DNA from: a virus
Direction: 5' to 3' (one strand)
Length of the DNA: 64,000 nt
IMG/VR virus record: IMGVR_UViG_3300003937_000144
Span: 1 to 64,000 of that record
In this document: in pieces, positions 63,317 to 64,000 of the stretch
How positions within the stretch are numbered: the first letter of the stretch is position 1
Layout: the number at the start of each line of letters is the position of its first letter
The notes under the pieces: model-generated
The model's database searches: none
What the model was told of the DNA's origin: nothing
Seen by the model: the letters and a program-made list of their open reading frames with translations, nothing else
Program-made: the position numbers and the translations under genes

Positions 63317-64000
63317 ATGAAAACAAGTGATACTTTTTGTGCCCTTCCATGGGTACACCTCTCAACAAGACCGAATGGACATATGCGGGTATGTTGTACA
63401 GCAAATGCTTCCGGCGTTCAGAACCCAGACTCTCAAGATAAGATAGAATCAGACATTGGCATTTTAAAGAATGATGATGGTATGCCTTCTAATCTTGCCA
63501 ACACATCATTAGCTGATGCTTGGAATAATAACTATATGAGAGGAACACGTAAAGCAATGATGCGTGGTGAAAAGCCTGCAAGTTGTATTAAATGTTATAA
63601 AGAAGAAGATGCAGGACATAGATCCAAGAGGATGTGGGAGACCGATAAATGGATTAAGAAACTTGGTATAGAGTCAGTATTAGAAGGATATGATCCAGAG
63701 ACTGGTACAGTGCCACCACAAATCCGATACGTGGATCTTCGCCTTGGGTCTAAGTGTCAGTTAGCTTGTGTTATGTGTTCACCTAATGATTCATCGGGTT
63801 GGATAGTAGAACATAAAAAGATACATCCTAAATTAAAGAACGATAATCTAGAAAAAACAATGCGTTGGGAGAAGGAGACAGGTAAATTAGCCTTTGTAGG
63901 TGGTAGTTATGCGTGGCATAAAAAGAATCCAATGTTCTTTGATGAACTCTATGAACAGATACCTAAGCTAAAACAATTATATTGGGCAGGTGGTGAACCA
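63317..64000 (+). CDS. Radical SAM protein (twitch/SPASM-like), 3' cut by the window
   Basis: From ATG 63317 the frame is open to the window end (228 residues). TFCALPWVHLSTRPNGHMRV followed by CC lies at the start, a segment with SPASM/twitch-like cysteines (later CIKCYKEED). Then RYVDLRLGSKCQLACVMCSP carries the C-x3-C-x2-C cluster motif of radical SAM enzymes, and AGGEP is the last visible part, the SAM-binding GGE motif. It cleaves S-adenosylmethionine via a 4Fe-4S cluster to start radical chemistry, often peptide or sugar modification. Its late promoter and the neighbouring fibre genes suggest a virion-related substrate; that is inference. Confidence 0.85.
   Translation, partial: MKTSDTFCALPWVHLSTRPNGHMRVCCTANASGVQNPDSQDKIESDIGILKNDDGMPSNLANTSLADAWNNNYMRGTRKAMMRGEKPASCIKCYKEEDAGHRSKRMWETDKWIKKLGIESVLEGYDPETGTVPPQIRYVDLRLGSKCQLACVMCSPNDSSGWIVEHKKIHPKLKNDNLEKTMRWEKETGKLAFVGGSYAWHKKNPMFFDELYEQIPKLKQLYWAGGEP

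Noticed and set aside
1-64000. CRISPR arrays, insertion sequences, integrase or attachment sites
   Set aside because: No regularly spaced direct repeats with unique spacers, transposase or integrase genes were seen; all repeats found are coding repeats in structural proteins.

Overview
The window is a densely packed, AT-rich segment of a T4-like myovirus genome. It carries recognisable T4-type replication genes (uvsX, gp41, dCMP deaminase, RNase H, gp32, gp33, a damaged gp59), a class Ia ribonucleotide reductase with glutaredoxin, most of the baseplate and neck (gp2-like, gp4, gp5, gp6, gp7-like, gp8, gp25, gp26, gp27, gp48, gp53, gp54) and a long tail-fibre region. The gene content resembles marine T4-like phages. 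A circularly permuted (two-piece) tmRNA at about 18.86-19.09 kb is the gene format known from alphaproteobacteria, so a marine alphaproteobacterial host (for example the SAR11 group) is my best inference. Permuted tmRNAs also occur in some cyanobacteria and betaproteobacteria.

Layout. 0-2.2 kb: a cut-off unknown gene, a PLP fold-type II-like protein and a GDSH-motif protein. 2.2-6.7 kb: uvsX, gp41, dCMP deaminase, MazG-like and small genes behind an early/middle-type promoter. 6.7-13.3 kb: a late-promoter operon of nucleic-acid enzymes (P-loop kinase, possible nuclease, KxDG nucleotidyltransferase, TxGH nucleotidyltransferase) plus unknowns. 13.4-20.8 kb: nrdA, carbamoyltransferase, a GCSH-motif protein, small membrane proteins, permuted tmRNA, IscA-like carrier, nrdB, glutaredoxin. 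20.8-29.4 kb: GIY-YIG-like nuclease, RNase H, Cas4-like nuclease, many small early genes, HAD nucleotidase, a porin-like secreted protein, gp33, gp59 remnants, gp32. 29.4-34.6 kb (minus strand): gp4, a membrane protein, gp2-like, gp54, gp26/gp51-like and a tape-measure-like protein. 34.7-49 kb (plus): gp48, gp53, gp27, gp5, gp25, gp6, gp7-like, gp8 and a 1702-residue structural protein. 49-63.3 kb: fibre and structural genes, interrupted by a cassette of two glycosyltransferase-like proteins, an oxygenase-like protein and an unknown. 63.3 kb to the end: the start of a radical SAM gene.

Regulation is unusually readable. Six sites share TATGTAC (one diverged), a 17-18 base spacer (20 at the diverged site) and TATAAT ahead of early or replication genes. 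The T4 late-promoter octamer TATAAATA precedes late genes on both strands, and in six cases it lies only 4-6 bases before the ATG, which predicts leaderless late mRNAs. gp26 ends in a T TTT TTT slippery heptamer just upstream of a gp51-like frame that has no normal start codon. This matches the frameshifted tail-assembly-chaperone arrangement, directly upstream of the tape-measure-like gene.

Four other reading frames look broken (the GDSH gene near 1381, a small gene near 25245, gp59 near 27979, gp5 near 38440). These may be real or may be indels of the assembly; the sequence alone cannot decide.
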